Assembly (NCBI GenBank): GCA_033239525.1
Contig: BSYO01000036.1
Coordinates: 7,214,126 to 7,278,125 of the forward strand
DNA length: 64,000 bases
Direction of reading: 5' to 3'
DNA from: Nepenthes gracilis
Taxonomy: Eukaryota > Streptophyta > Magnoliopsida > Caryophyllales > Nepenthaceae
Position numbers and translations under genes: made by a program. Under the pieces are notes generated by a model that worked only from the letters and a program-made list of their open reading frames with translations, was not told the origin of the DNA and ran no database searches. Position 1 is the stretch's first letter. Each line of letters begins with the position of its first letter. This document shows, piece by piece, positions 40,301 to 55,300 of this stretch.

Positions 40301-43300
40301 TCCTTACGTTGAATTGGTTAAATAATTGGTCAATCGGTGAATACTAACAAAAATATACCGAATAAAAATCTTTATTTTCTAGTTGAATCCTTCAATTTCA
40401 GTTCAACTACTTTCTAAGGCATATCCCATGAGACTGAATTTCTCTTGGCCATAGGTAACATGCTAAAGTAACAAGTATTGAATTAAAATGTTAAGAAACA
40501 GTCAAAAGTCAGTAAAGGTACAAACTGAGGTTATCATAGCCTCTAGGATCTCATATAGTGAGGAAGCGGGGATCTATCTACTCACTTTCCTTACTGGTCA
40601 AATTTCTACACATGGTATGAATCATGCTACAGTGTTAACTTTTGCCCAAGGAGTGTTTGTCATCGATTTACATTACACTATACCTATCTTAGTCTAGACA
40701 TTTCCAGTGTCTAACCTAAGTTCTTCAACATACTTTACATACTGACATCTTAATTAATAATTTATATTTGGCTTCATAAATAGCTTAAGGGGGGAATTTA
40801 TTTTGGTCATACAGTTATGTTTCTATCATGGTTATTTTGATAACCTCATCTTAATTTCCAATTAAGGCGACATTTATTTCAAAATTGTTCTTATCCGCTA
40901 TAAGATCATTCCATCTTTGAAATTGTCTCATTTCTACATCAACCATTAGAAGTGATTGTCCATGTGGGAGGACCATTCTCAAGTCTACGACATATATTTT
41001 CAATGTCTTTTTAACACATACTAAATGTGTGTATGCTTGATCATACTATCATGATAATGGGCATAATTTATATCATACTAATGCACATAATATTAGAATA
41101 TAATGCACATTATATTAATGAATCAAACTATAATGCACAAAGCATTTGTTCATCACATATGCTTCAATCCATGCATGTGGTTTAATGGTGACATTTGGGA
41201 TCACTTTAATAGGCAATCTTAGCAAAAAATTCACAATAAATATCATCCCATTGAGTCATTGGAATTTTCAAATGCAATAAAATCTCCTTGACCAAATAAT
41301 CTCTCATACTGCAACTAAAAAAATAACAAACAATCATCTTTCTAACGACAAATCAATATATGCTATATCTTGCTTCTTAGCAAAAAATTCTCTATATGCT
41401 ATATATGGTGCCAATATATAGCAAGAACGCATGTTCAAAATTGTTTTACAATCATTAGGATCTACACCTATTAGGCTTCCATATAACCTTTAAAAAATGT
41501 TCCTTAGAGAACATGAGGAGTAATTCGCAATACATCTTAGATATCATTAAATCTCTTTTGATAGATTTCTGACTAATAATTTATGGGTTCGCGTGGTACT
41601 TCCTACCAATCCAATGGCACATCAAATATCGAGTCAGGTGTACCTTATTGTATACATTGATATAAAAACAATACTATAATGTGATATTTTGACATATCGT
41701 CTTTTCATTTTGAGTCTATATACACATACTTGAGGTTCAAAACACCACCTTATCTAATATGAGCATAGTGTTATTTTAGCTTTGCATTCTCTCATGCCAA
41801 AATAATCAAGTGTTAACTATATATATGGTTCCTACAAAGTAAGAAATCTTCTTAGTTGTTCCTAATGAATTTTCTAGGATAAAATTTAAATTTTCCATGT
41901 CCCTCATTACAATAAAAAGGGCAACCAGATGATCATGGTTGTAAGGATATTTAAATCATTTCCAACCAATAGATCATCATCCATATATATAGGTAGAATA
42001 ACAAGCTGTACAATGGGTGATCTAACATAGTGGTCTTCATCAATTATATATCTATACAAATAGATTATAACTTGATGAGGTCTCATAAGAAAAACCACAG
42101 TCTAGAGGAATATTAAATGATACAAATAGAACTTTAAAACATGAGAACACTAAGTGTTCTATGCCTTTGAATGCCAAAATCTATAGGTTCCATCATATAG
42201 ATTTCATCCTCTAGTTACCCATTCAAAAAGTAGTCAAATTCTCAATAAATATATATATGTTACGATGGATGAAATATGATAGAAGAATGTAACCCTAGTG
42301 ATTGGTGGAGAGAGTTTCCTCAAAAAATAATAACCTTATATTAGATATAATCATGTGCCAAGAGATGAGCCTTAGACCTACTAATAAACCATTCGATTCA
42401 TAATATATATAGCTTAACACTCTATGTTAAGATCAACTAGTTTCTAGGCTTGTTAAATCTTGTAGGCTTAACATACTCCATATTCACTTCCATTGCTTTC
42501 TCCATTCTTACTATCATGGTATGATAGAGCCTCAAACTTTCCTAGGCTCATCATATTATATGGTGTGACCATTTATGGCTTCGCATTAAATTTCTGAGAG
42601 TATAATGTGAAATACTTTACATAATGCTCTTACGTTATTTTAGGATTTTAGTAAAATAAGTTCACTTGATAACTCATCACACCCGTTTCGACAAACAAAA
42701 TAGGAGATAACCTCTTATATCTCAATAGAGCTATCCGATATAATTGTATAGTCTACTAATGATATACCTGTTCATCATTCTTAATCTCAATATTTTGATG
42801 AGAAAATTTTCTTCAAATAGATGATATCATATGATTCATTTTTAGCTTACTTCCATTTATCTATTCACGAAAGAATACTACGCATTTTTAAATTTACAGA
42901 GTATCTAACAAAGATATATATTTTTTATCTTGGATTTTAAAAAATCCATACAAACGGTGAGGATCATGAACGTAGGTAGAAGACCTCTTGGTCTTATAAG
43001 GCTTGAACCAGATATCCTATCGATTCAAAATGCATAAGGCATGGAAGTAACTAATATAGAGGGTGTACAGTTAAATACATAGGCCACATGTAACATAATA
43101 TCCATTTCATAGGATACTAAAAGTTAGCTAAAGCCATCATTGACTTAACAATTCCAGAGAGGGTTCGATTCCATTTTTTTTAGCAATTTTACTTTGCTAT
43201 AAAAAACACTATCTAATTGTCCTTTTTCATTACAAAGTTCTAAAAAAAAGGATAGATATTCATGTTTTCATTTTGATGTCAATATCTAAAGAGTTTATTA

Positions 43301-46300
43301 AATTGTTTCAAATCATATAAATAATGTACAAAAATTGTGTTTTGACTTTGAGACAAAGACATGAATATCACAATAATATATTGATTTATGAGGCCACATG
43401 CGTCATACTTAGTCATCAAATCACATATATCCGAATAGACTATAAGCAATAGATACATAATTCTAGTTATATTATAAATTATTTTCTTATAGTTCTTCCA
43501 ACTAAAAAAGCACAGTGCTAGTTCTAATATCTAATACAAGAAAACTATCTTCACAATAAGACGACCATGTTAGTCAATACTATAATCGCATCAATAATAT
43601 CACAATAATAAAATCAAACTGAAACATGAATTTAGAAGAACAACCATGGATATCCAGTGCCACCAAACTTTTCAATATAAAAAATTATGTAGGCAAAAGG
43701 TTCAAACACTAAGAAACTTCATTTTACACTTGTCGTTCACCTTCACTTCAACTCTAGCATTAAGCATACATAAAATCACATTTGCCCAATTGGGACTTGA
43801 GGGCTTTCAATATATGGCATTGTGTTTCTAATAACAAAATTTTGGACTTTTGAATCTATAAACCCTAAAAGGATAGATTCATCAAAGCTACTACACTAGA
43901 AACTTAAGCACCATGAATAGAATCAAATGAAAATGTAACCTACTGTGAGTCATAATACTCACGAGTAAAGTGATCTAACTTGTCACGTTAAAGCATTCTA
44001 TCTTCAATTCAACTTTTATTTTTTCAAATTGTGTTCTTATTTATGGTTATAGTTGTTATTTTTAAGTTCATTGGTAAACCCCTTTTAGTTTTATTTCCAA
44101 TTTGCACCAAAAGTTTGAATTTCTTTGTTACATCGAAAAAGCATTAAAAACCTTCTTTGGATGTTCTGCCACATTAAACTGCTCATCCATCAACTCAACA
44201 TGATGAACAACATCAATAAAGACAACATTTTCATTGAGTCATGTTTATCAACATAAGCTCTCACTTATCAAATAGGAATTTGATAATAATTTGAACTTAC
44301 TGCTTTTCAATAAGAGTTTGACAAGTTAACTAAAGCCCTAATATTAATAGTCATCTCTCTTGGATTTTATGATAGAATGATTAGAAAACTTCTCTAATTG
44401 TTAAACTTATTAGTTAATTACCTCAACTTAACTATAATAATATCCTAGTTTTTTTTTTTCCCAAAAAAACCCTCATATCACTTTGTGTGGTTGGATAGTG
44501 ATGCGTTCTTGGGTCCAGGTTATCGTGTGGATTGGGGAGCTTTCGGATTCCACGAGATGAGTCGATCTCGAATGGATCCGGTCTCCGTGCTTTCAACCTG
44601 GGCCCTGCGCACACAAACTACGATTAAGAGGTCAGATGACGGTGGAAGGTTCTCCCACCATAAACACTTCGACGCTCAAGTTAAAAATCTTTCCCAGGGG
44701 ATGAAAAGATGTAAGCGTTAAGGTAAACGTGATGGGGATTGTATGGATGCTAATATGCAAGGGGTGCGGACAATGATTAGTAGAGGCTTGGGCTTCTTTA
44801 GTGCATTGCGGTGAGTGGCTCACTAAGATCGCCGAGCTGAGGCGGCGGTTTTGAGGGAAGAGAGCTGGTTATTTCTCCTTGTATTTGGGTTCGAAGCTTA
44901 GTGCAAGAAGGCTCTTGAGTGCTTCGAGTGTTTTTTGATGGAGGATTTCAAATCTTTTTCCCCCTTTCTTCATTGTAGGAGAAGGTATATGTAGGCTTTG
45001 TGAAGGAGGTTTTTGGGCGCGGGAACTTGTGACAAGTGGCCTGGCTTGGGTTTGTCGCTGTTGAGCGCTGATAGTGGCCAGCGGTGTTAGTTGTCACCTT
45101 GTGGTGGCGTGGGGACTATCGTTGGGCTTGGCGGGCATGGGCCTGGTTGACTTTTGCTAGGATTGGTTGAGTTGCTGTAGGACGGTAGGCGTCGCGGCTT
45201 GCCAGGGTTGACATTGTCTTTCATTGGTTGACTTTTTTTGAGCCGGTGTCTTTTACACTACCAGTCTATAGTCGTTTAAGGAGAGGCGTGGGTGGATGGC
45301 GATTGAGCGTATGTTAAAAGCATCTAGTGGGCCTTGCTCCAAATCTCCTGGGCTCTATTGCCTGGCAGGGCCTGTCTGCTGGTTGGGCCTTATTGATGTC
45401 AGCCCATATTCATACTGGACCCATCAGATAGTATTGATACTCTTTAATGAAATCATTTACCATCGACTTTATCTTACTAACAAGAGCCATAGAATCTTAA
45501 TGTTTTCAACTAAATAAGTCTCATAACCTCCTATTAAGTAGTATTATGCGCATTATGATCACTTATGGTATACCTGATGAATTCTAGCATTGCATTTCGT
45601 AAATAATACTATATAACTAAAGGTGATTAATACTAGAATTTTCACCGTACAACGTATCACTATTATTATAAAAATAGTAATGATGTTTTCAAACACTATG
45701 CTATATCTATCAAAAAGATTGCAAAATGATGAAGCATATATGCTAGCAAAATACATTAATTTTACAATAATGCAAATTATATTGATAATAATTTAACATA
45801 AGACTTGAAATCGAAAATTCACTAGGTTCGTTATCATCATCGGAAAACTAAATGTCTAATCATAGTGGTAGTCCAATGATCACATCTTACTACAAATATT
45901 CTAATAATATACACTGAATATGAAGCATAAAAATTGCAATTCTTGAAATTAGACTTGCATTTTTATGATATATATATATGTATAGATTCCTATGAATTTT
46001 CAAAGGATAATAGAAAAAGAATGGATTTTCCATGAATGCTCTATTTGTTCAAAAAGAGAGTACACATAGTAGAAGCACTCTAATGCTCCCACTGAAATAC
46101 AACCCTCTCCAAAATAAAGCATATGAATTACCGAAAAATTTTCAATTTTTTTTTTTCACAAAAATAATTTTCTATATTTTTTAAAATTTGCTCAAAGAAA
46201 ATTAATTATAAATTATCTTAAGTATTAGAGAATTCTATTTTCTCTAATAGAATCCTTGGCATGCGCCAGATATGCTGGGTATGCGTGTAGGCATGGCACG

Positions 46301-49300
46301 TGTTGGCTGCTGAAGTAGCCAGCAGGCTTCTTGTGCCAACAATGGTGCCTGTATCTGACGCACCACTTTTCCGACCTCCAACTGCCACTAAATTATAAAT
46401 ACCAATGTATGTTTACATCATATGTGGTTTGATATGTTCAAAATGTAAGTATATCTAACCAATTGAAGTGGTTATATTATCCAAAAGAGAGCTCAAGAGT
46501 GGGGAAATTAAATAATATTAAACAATTTAATATCAAATCTTGGTGTTTAAAGGGATGGAAAAAAAGATTTCAAAACTCTATGTTTTGATCCATTATAGCC
46601 CAAAACGACACACTCCATCTGTCTATCTTCTTCTTCTTTTGGAATCTCAGAAATAATAGCTAAGCCCTAAAATTTTAAAAAAATTCATAACTTTTGATTT
46701 ACAGATCCAAAAATTACAAAAAAAGTACCGATAGAAAGATTATGAGAAACACTATACAACCAAGAAAGTTATTTCCAAAAACAAATTGTGTAGTAAAATA
46801 TCTGTCCAAATTTTCAAAATTTTGAACTAGGGTTTCATATTTCTATCACATCATGAAGAATTATAAATGCATATTTTACAAAATTAATCAACACCATAAC
46901 GATTTTAATTCTATGAATTTTTATGGGGCAAAAAGGGGTGTGCAAAAACTGCCATAAACAAGCCATAGAGCACAAAAATTGAAAAACATGCCGGGAAACA
47001 ACCAAATATGGCTCTGATACCAATGATGGATAAAACCATGAGGCATGCTTGAATCAAAATATGATATTTAGGATCTTAGTTGGATCACCAGATTTCTTTT
47101 TGGAGTGATAAACTCTTGGTCATAATATAATCACAAATTAGAAAATACTCACTTTAAACAACCCAAATGCCAAGGGTTTAGAAAAATTTCGTAGGTTTTC
47201 TCTATTCTCTTTTTACTATCATCATTTTCATTTTTGTTATCATCATCTTCTTCTACTTATACCAAAATTGATAGAAGTCTTGCATATATATAAAAGAAAA
47301 CATAAGAGGACGATGATATAGGTTATTAAAAAATAACCTTCCAAAACTGATATGGTGGTTATCTGGAACCACCTTTGACTAACCATCAGTCAGGGTCAAA
47401 TTATCATAGGTGCCTACACAATCCACTTAATCCAACATCCTGCTTTATAGTAAGTCAATCTTGGCCCTCACATCTCCTTATTGGTGTCATAGATGGTCTT
47501 TCCTTCACAGGACTAAACTACCACACATCTTTCATTGCATCTTCTAGCGGTACAATACCTGCTCAACATTTTCTTGTATCACCATTACCATATTCAAATA
47601 AAGTACTTTCTATGGTAGCACCATTAACTTAATTATGAATTTTGTCTCCTTTATTGGACAATCATTTCAACATTTCATCTTCACTATTGCCATTTCTTGA
47701 ACGTCTTGGTACTTAACACTCATCACTTAACCCCATGTAGTTTTTGCTTTCAAGTATGAGTGGTATTCTCAAATCCTTGCAGTCTCCTAAAGCACTTCTT
47801 CACTATGTCGACATTCATTTTGTGAGTATTATCCTCATCCATTTCCTATCTTTCTGAACAATTCACCCAAGTCTCACTAGAACTATTATAACTCTTCATT
47901 TGATATTTAGCGTTCGCTATCCAAACAAGTGCCTTATTTATGCTAATAGATATAATCCATGGACTCGGAGAATATAAGGATAGTGGAGACTATTAGAGAT
48001 AGGAAAACTGCTCTTGTCTATAAGAGCCCTAGCTAGGGCTTTGAAGTAGCCTTTCTAGGGTCTTCTTTGGCTAGTGAGACCTCGATCTCAAAGCTTTTAG
48101 AGTATCTTTTTAATAGGTGCAATCTAATGTGTAAGTCCCACTATGTTTACGAGTTCAATCCTTATTTTTGGCTTTGAGTTTGAGTAAATTCATCTTAAGA
48201 AAGGGCCTCATAGTATGATTATGGAGAGCAAACCCAGGAGCGAAGCTACCCCTCTCGAGGTTAGCTCATAAGAATCTACCTTAGGATTAGAACCTGCAAT
48301 ACAAAGGCTAGCCATGGTGGTTGTTGAGTATAGTATAACGGGGTCCTTGACCAAAACCACACGTGTAAGTTTCCCTACATGTGGCTCATTCACCAAACCT
48401 TCTTTTCTAATAGAGGAGAGTGAGGAAAAAATTAATTTGAACAAGCTTGTCCTCAGGCTCAATATGAAGAGTGAAGGACTATGTGGGTAATTCCTAGCAT
48501 TATTAAGCAGCCTCATCAAGTCCTTACTGGTCAAAAATGAGGGGAAACATTGTCCAATATAAAATAGTCCCTCTTTGATAGAGACTTCATGCCTTATCCT
48601 TCTCCCCTCCCATATACTTCTTTGCTCTTCCTAAACTTGCATCCCTTCTATTAATTCTAAAATATTTTGCTTCCAAATGTCTCACATACTTCCAAGTTAA
48701 CATTAACACACTTTTATCCCCCAAAATTATATCCTTTGTGAAAAGCATGCACTGAGGTACATTAGCTTGTATTTGCATGTATAATTTATCCATAACAAAG
48801 GCAAATAGGCCTATCTTAAACCTTACACTTGGTCCAAAAGTTTATCTTAGTAAGTAAAAGCTCAGTCTTCCCCATATGTCTTCTTACACAAGTCAATGCC
48901 CATTCATCTTTTATAACATAAATATATGTAATAGAATCTTTTTTTCCTTTAAAAAATTTCCAGAAAGATTCTTCTAGAAGTGTATCATGTCTTTTCTAAA
49001 TTTTGCTAAAGATATCTTCTTCCTAAAGATATTTTCCTTGTCACTCTTTAAGTTCCACCATTTAGATTTTACTACAAGTTACTGTTGTGTTAATCCAAGT
49101 ACACAATATCATAACAAGTAATGAAGTGATAACTTGAGTATTGCCCCCAAAATGATTGAATTTTTACAAAGTATCAGAATGAACCTTATCCTAATATTAT
49201 CTAAATAACTGAATTAAATGAGGAAATAGCTAAGCTACTAATTAAATAACTAATCATTATGAAAATTTCACTAAATTGAGATTAAATTCAATAAAGAGAG

Positions 49301-52300
49301 ATACTATGGTATTTTTTTATTTTGCTTGGGTATTTCTATTTACCACTTTTCAACTTCTCATGAACAATATTCAATCATAATGACAATTAAGATGGAAAGA
49401 ATATTTGATATTTCCTCCTAGATTATATCATATGGTCAATTATCAATCCACTGTATGTATCTCTATGTGAATAAAATAAATAGCCATGCACGAAATTTAG
49501 TTACCTATTTAAAGGCTGCACAAGTTTATAATATTTATATCTACAATACAAGTTATGTTACTTTTCTTAGGATTAATTATTTATGCATCTCCTCTCGGTC
49601 TCAACATAGATTATCAAATCATTCAAATGGTGATAAAAAATACAAAAGCGTTCAGCATTAAGGGAGATAATATAAAGATAAAATGCTGTGTCATGAATTA
49701 ATTTATAGAGTACATTTTTTAATTAAAGGCTATATCTAAAACTATAGTTATAAAAACTTATTTCATATTTGAACAAATAACAAACATGGAAATAGTGGTG
49801 TTCATCCTTTCAAAGAAGGATTCAGGAAAAGAGAAGACAAAGTAGAAGAAGAAAACTGCCCCTACACTCCCCTATTCCATCTTCTCCTTTGTTTTTTCTT
49901 CTGCTGTCAGTTCTGCCCCTCTTTCTTCTTCTTCTTCTTCTTCTTCTTTGCTGTGTGCCTCGTTTTGCTTCTGTTTCATCTCTCTTTCTTGTACCGTGTG
50001 CAGAAATCCAGTCCCCTGGCCGCTGTCATTTCTCCTCTTAAATAGCTAAAGCCTCCAATAAAAAGCCCCCCTTTAGTTCACCTAGTTGTCCTTTTAGGTG
50101 TCATGAAATTTTTGTGGAAAATTCTGCATAACTAGTTTCCAAGTCTTCTAATCAACCAATATCCAAATTCCTTTTTTGTATATCTCCAGTATTCATTTGT
50201 CATGTACATCTGTTTCTTCCAAAAATTATTAGAATCTTCAAAAACTTGTATAGACAGAATTGCGGGGCTCGTTTTATGCTTTCCAACAAGACCGATTAAA
50301 ATGTCAAGCTCTAGCCTCTGGCATTCGAACGACATTCAAATGCCGCTGAAATGTTATGAATCACAGGTATGTTTCAGAGCTTCTGTTTTTCCAAATTCAC
50401 CCAAATTCAACTTATGTACTAACATTTGACACATAAGGCTTATTAAAATCATCTTATATAATCGTTATACGACTATTAGAGCATAACTTATGCATAAATG
50501 ATTACAAATTAACCTTCAATTCCGGAGGTTTTACTACAATTCCACCTTTTTTGTACAATCACTGAATTTTTATTAAATTTGTATTTCTAAGTGATGTTTG
50601 TTGACTTCAAATATTTATTTAAGAGACTAGAGAGGTAGTGAATCATAAAACAAAAGGAAGATCATGGAATTATTACCTAGATCTGCCTATGAATTCTTTC
50701 CCTTTTCTTTTCTCCTCTTTTCTTTTTGGCTTGGTTTTCTTCTGATTTGAGATTGAATTCTTAACTCCCAAGCCTTCAATTTATAGGCAACAGAGCCTTG
50801 CCGCCTTGGATACACATAGTCATTTTATAGGTCTAATTACGTGTTTGGTTCATCAATTTGGAGCCACAAAATCTGTCTTCTGTTTTGAGGACACATCATG
50901 CTTCCAAGCCACGTTTTTAGCTGACTTAGCTCAAATTTGCTGACTTTCCCTCAAATTTCGGCTCACATAGACAAGTAGGTAATATTGAGGTGTAATCTTG
51001 GTCTAGGTTTGAGTTAATTGTCCAATTAGCATCCAATTTGAGCCCAATTTGTGTGGGAAGGGCAGTTACACCACCATTACCTACTTAAAATCCTTTTAAT
51101 TCATCTAATCCTTTCTAAAGGGATAATTAGACCCTAATATTTTCCCAAATTATACCATAATTATGTCCAAATGATATAAATCAAATATCCCAATTTGATA
51201 GGCTAAATGGATATTTGACATAACTCCAAAAGTAATTTAACATGTTGTCTAATAATTTCCATAACAAAATTGTCCCCAAATTATTTAACCGCATAACTCC
51301 AAAATTAATTCAACATGTTGCCTAATAGTTTCCATAAAAAAATTGTCCCCAAATTATTTAACCTTCTTACTTGGAATAATTATACCCAGAATATAATAAA
51401 TGGTCATCCCATAATACGTATCAACATTGCCCCTCTCATAACATAGAATTTAAATTCCTTGAGAAAATCCGGGATATCATAGCTTGTCCCTCTATGCATT
51501 CTTTCTTCTATTTCATAGAACACAACACATGTTAGTCTTGCATTGGCCTTTGTGTTGCAACATAAACTAACTTCTCTCCTGCCCTGGTTTTTCAACTCAA
51601 CAATCTACCTTTCCTTCAAGAAGAAAAGTTTGGTGCAAAAGCTTTTTAAAGGATGAGTTGGGTCTTAAAGAAACGGATTTGATTTAGAGAGTGGACACAC
51701 AAACCTCTTTCAGTTGATTTAGGCAGAAAAGAAAGGAGTAGTTGGGCGATTGGGATGGTCTCTCACAATCTGTTTGGTTTTGAATTTGATGGAGTTTTGG
51801 CTTGGGTTTAGTTGATTTGATATGATTGGTTGGGGTTTTATGGTTTGGACAGTAGTGGACGGTAACTATTTTCTGGGTTGTATATCATGCCTTGGTATGG
51901 TGGAGGACTCAATGGAGTGTCTAATTAGGGTATGCTATTATAAGAAATAATGGGGCATTTATTATGTGATGTTTGGTTATTAGAATGGAATAAGAGGGAA
52001 TAAAATAAAGTAGGAATTGAATATATTATCTTGAATAAGATGGGAACAACTGCAATACTGTTTGTTTGCGCTATGGGAATACTATTTTGTGAAATGATTA
52101 TTCCTACCACAGTTAGCAGTGGTGACCGGCCTTCTAGCCACTTCCACATTGGGGATTATTTATTCCCTTACTTTTGGAATAAATAAAATCATCTTCTCTC
52201 TAGTATTTGTTATTCCCACTTCTTGGGGAATAACTATTCTCACCCAAAGTTCCAACCCCATGAGAAATCTGGTTGGAGTAGAATAAGAATTCCATCCAAG

Positions 52301-55300
52301 CAAACAGAGTTTTGTGTTTTAGTGGGATTAATTTGGAGGTGGTACAACTAGTTTTTGAGGTGTTGTTTGTTCTAGTTTCCTCTTCTCCTGATTTGGTGGC
52401 GGATGGGGTGGTTTGTGTTGCTCATGGTTGGAGAGCTTGACAAGCACAATGTTGCTCAACAACAACAATAGAAGACCTGGTTTTGATACCATTTGGCATC
52501 GGATAGACCATACCATGCTTGGTGAATTAGGAGCACACAAGAACAATTCTATTTTAGTAGGCCAGATTAAATTACATTCTAGTTAAAAAAGTTGCTAAAT
52601 GAAAACTAACTAAAGAATTGGAGATATTATAGAGAAATTTTATGGAAGAATTTAAAAGATGGCCCAAACAAATTATGTTTGTATGGTAAAATAATGATAA
52701 ATCTAATGATAATTTGATATTTCCTTTCTGGCTTTGCTTCACTCCTTCAAATTAGGCTGCTCTTATTATTGACAGTGCCATAGGTAATGTAAGAGAGTTT
52801 TTTTTCCTCATTGCAATTTTATTGACTGTTTTAACTGATTAATTATCGAGCATTAAATTGTTATCTATTGAAGACATGCATGTTAGCTAGAGCCGTTTCC
52901 TTCACCACAGCAATTGTATTCACACTTTTTAACTATCTTATTGCAGAGCATTAAATCATTACATGTTGAGGACATGGATGTCGTTGTTGAGCCTGGGATT
53001 GGATGGATGGAGTTGAATGAATTCTTGGAACCTTATGGACTATTCTTTCCTCTTGATCCTGGTCAGTCTGTAATATCTTCTTTCTAATCTTTCTTTATAT
53101 CCCCATATCATAAATCATCTATTTTCCTTGCTTTTCTTTTACTTTCCCTTTTTTTGGAACATTTGAAGTACACTAAAAGTATGTTGGTCATGATAGGATT
53201 GGTATAATCTGAAAACACAAAATCTGTGAAGATGCACTAATGTAGCTTATGTGAAGGGGGGAAGCTGGTAAAGCATGCTTTGTGTCCTTTTGTTCTTGGC
53301 AAAGCAGGAGGTATATTTTTTTATGGATATTAGAGTGAGATAATTCGTTGTTTTTGCATCGGACAACAAGCCCAGCATGCAAATCTGAGTACATGTCATC
53401 TCTCATAGTTATCTAAAAATCCAGCTTGCTAGGTTGGTATTTCCAATATTTGTATATGTGGAAGGTATATAGGGAAGCCTTGACGCAATGGTGGAATTAT
53501 TTCCATTTAACCCGGTGATCACGGCTTTGAGTTGTGGAAATACCTCTTACATAATGCAAACTTTTCTGTTGTTCTGATTCTGTCATTAGCAACCAGCCAC
53601 AAATAATGGCATAATTGGGGATAATTTGCTTTCCCCATACAAGCTGCTTCCACTCTGCTCCCTTGAGTAGTTAGATATTTAGAAGCACTTTTGAGCTTAA
53701 ATTGATTGTGCTTGGTCAGAGACCAACTACAAGAATTGCTATGAATTTTCACACTGAATGTAATTTTGTTCTAAATTGTGACAGACAACCATATCCAAAA
53801 AGGCATGTTGCTTAGCTTGGATGATCCAAATACTCACCTTTCAAGTAAAAGGCATTAAATTTAAACCATTGCACCCATAGCCTCTTCTCCTGTTATCCAC
53901 TGGCCAGTTCAGCTTAAACAAAATTGCCTGGTGCTAGTGCTTTCTGCTTAAACCATCTTTGGATGACTGGTAATTCGATGAAGTAAAGAGCCAAAGTAAT
54001 GCAGAACATTGGCATTTTATAATATATTTGTATAGTTATTTTCTGTCATCGATTGCATTGCTGCCATGTATTGTCCAATCTTCATAAGATTTCCCGTGTT
54101 GTATGTTGCTGTTGCATTTCCCAAATTTTATGCTTACATCCTCTCCTTCTTTGGAAAAATAACTAGAGCTATTGCAATTGAAAGCGTTGAGTACAAATGC
54201 TTCATACTCCATGCGAAAAAAAGGGTAGTCCGTAGTCATAATTGTCTACAGTTTAGACCCTTTAATAATTAGGAAGTACAAAATTACATAAATGTTCAAC
54301 ACATGTAAATAATATTTATTTCTAAGCACTACGAACATCAGAAGACTATTCCTATTCACGCATTATCACTAATATCAATAATAAATTTAGTACAGAAAAT
54401 AAATCGGCATAAGAAATGATGGAGGGAATCCTCAAGAACCAAACAATTCTTGAGTAAAACCATCTGGACTTCTTAAGTCAGTTAAAGTAAACCCATTAAT
54501 AAAAGTCAACTTGTAGAACAAGTAGTATAGACATTCTAAGCCTTTTCCAATTTACCTTGGACAAGAGACTTATTGAAGAACTCTGCGAATTTACTCTCTA
54601 GCAATGAAACCATACGCCTTTTGGTCTTCTCGTAAACTTTACTTCACTATCTCGGTAATGTCCAATGCCATTGGAACTCTAGCATCCATGACATTAACGG
54701 AACTCTGAAGGTTCACGGGTTGAAACAAGTGTTTTTGATGGTAGAAGGATTTTTAAATGAGAACACTCTAGCAATTTGGTCTCAAAAGTAATATTAGGTT
54801 CTCTCTTTTTTTCTCCACACTTCTCTAACTCCGCGCTAGTGTTCAAATGTCAGCATGCATGATCATGATTTATATGCACTTCATGAGTGGAGCCACTACT
54901 TACTGTGCACATATGCCCTTGATGTGCCCCTCATGCGTGGAGCCATTATAAATTGCACGTGTGCACCTTTCATGTATGGAGCTGCAGTCCAAAATGTGCA
55001 TGTGTATCATTTATGCACCCAATCTTTTTCATTTTGGAAGAACTTGTTTTGAGTCAAGTTTGGGCACTATCAATAAATAAAAAAACTTAAATATAACTCA
55101 ATTAGAATCAAGTTTTATTATAAAAATATGCCAATACAATAGACCTTATACTCTAGATAAAGACCAAAGTCATTATTTATCAATTTCATAGCTCGTTTGT
55201 GTGTAAGTGATATATTTGGGAGTCAAGGCTTTTAAGTTCTATTGATATTTGTCTGTTTAGGAATTTCTTCTAAAGTAATGATTTCAGGCAAGACCTTTGC

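Larger units (their letters stand above)
39544..47437 (-). mobile_element. Ty1/Copia element F in DLD intron 5
   Basis: LTRs of 435 and 414 bp at 39544-39978 and 47024-47437, with TGATGGAT/ATCCAACA inverted ends. A near-perfect PBS (TGGTATCAGAGCC on the minus strand, 47010-47022) beside the right LTR gives the orientation: antisense to DLD. The RT motif YMDD lies at about 41984-41973. Removing the solo LTR at 44499-45426 leaves about 7 kb. Apart from the RT block the coding region is badly decayed. No target duplication is visible. Confidence 0.85.

Noticed and set aside
48208..48534. 108-codon minus-strand ORF as a candidate host gene
   Set aside because: No recognised family, lies in repeat-derived intron sequence; kept only as part of the description of that stretch.
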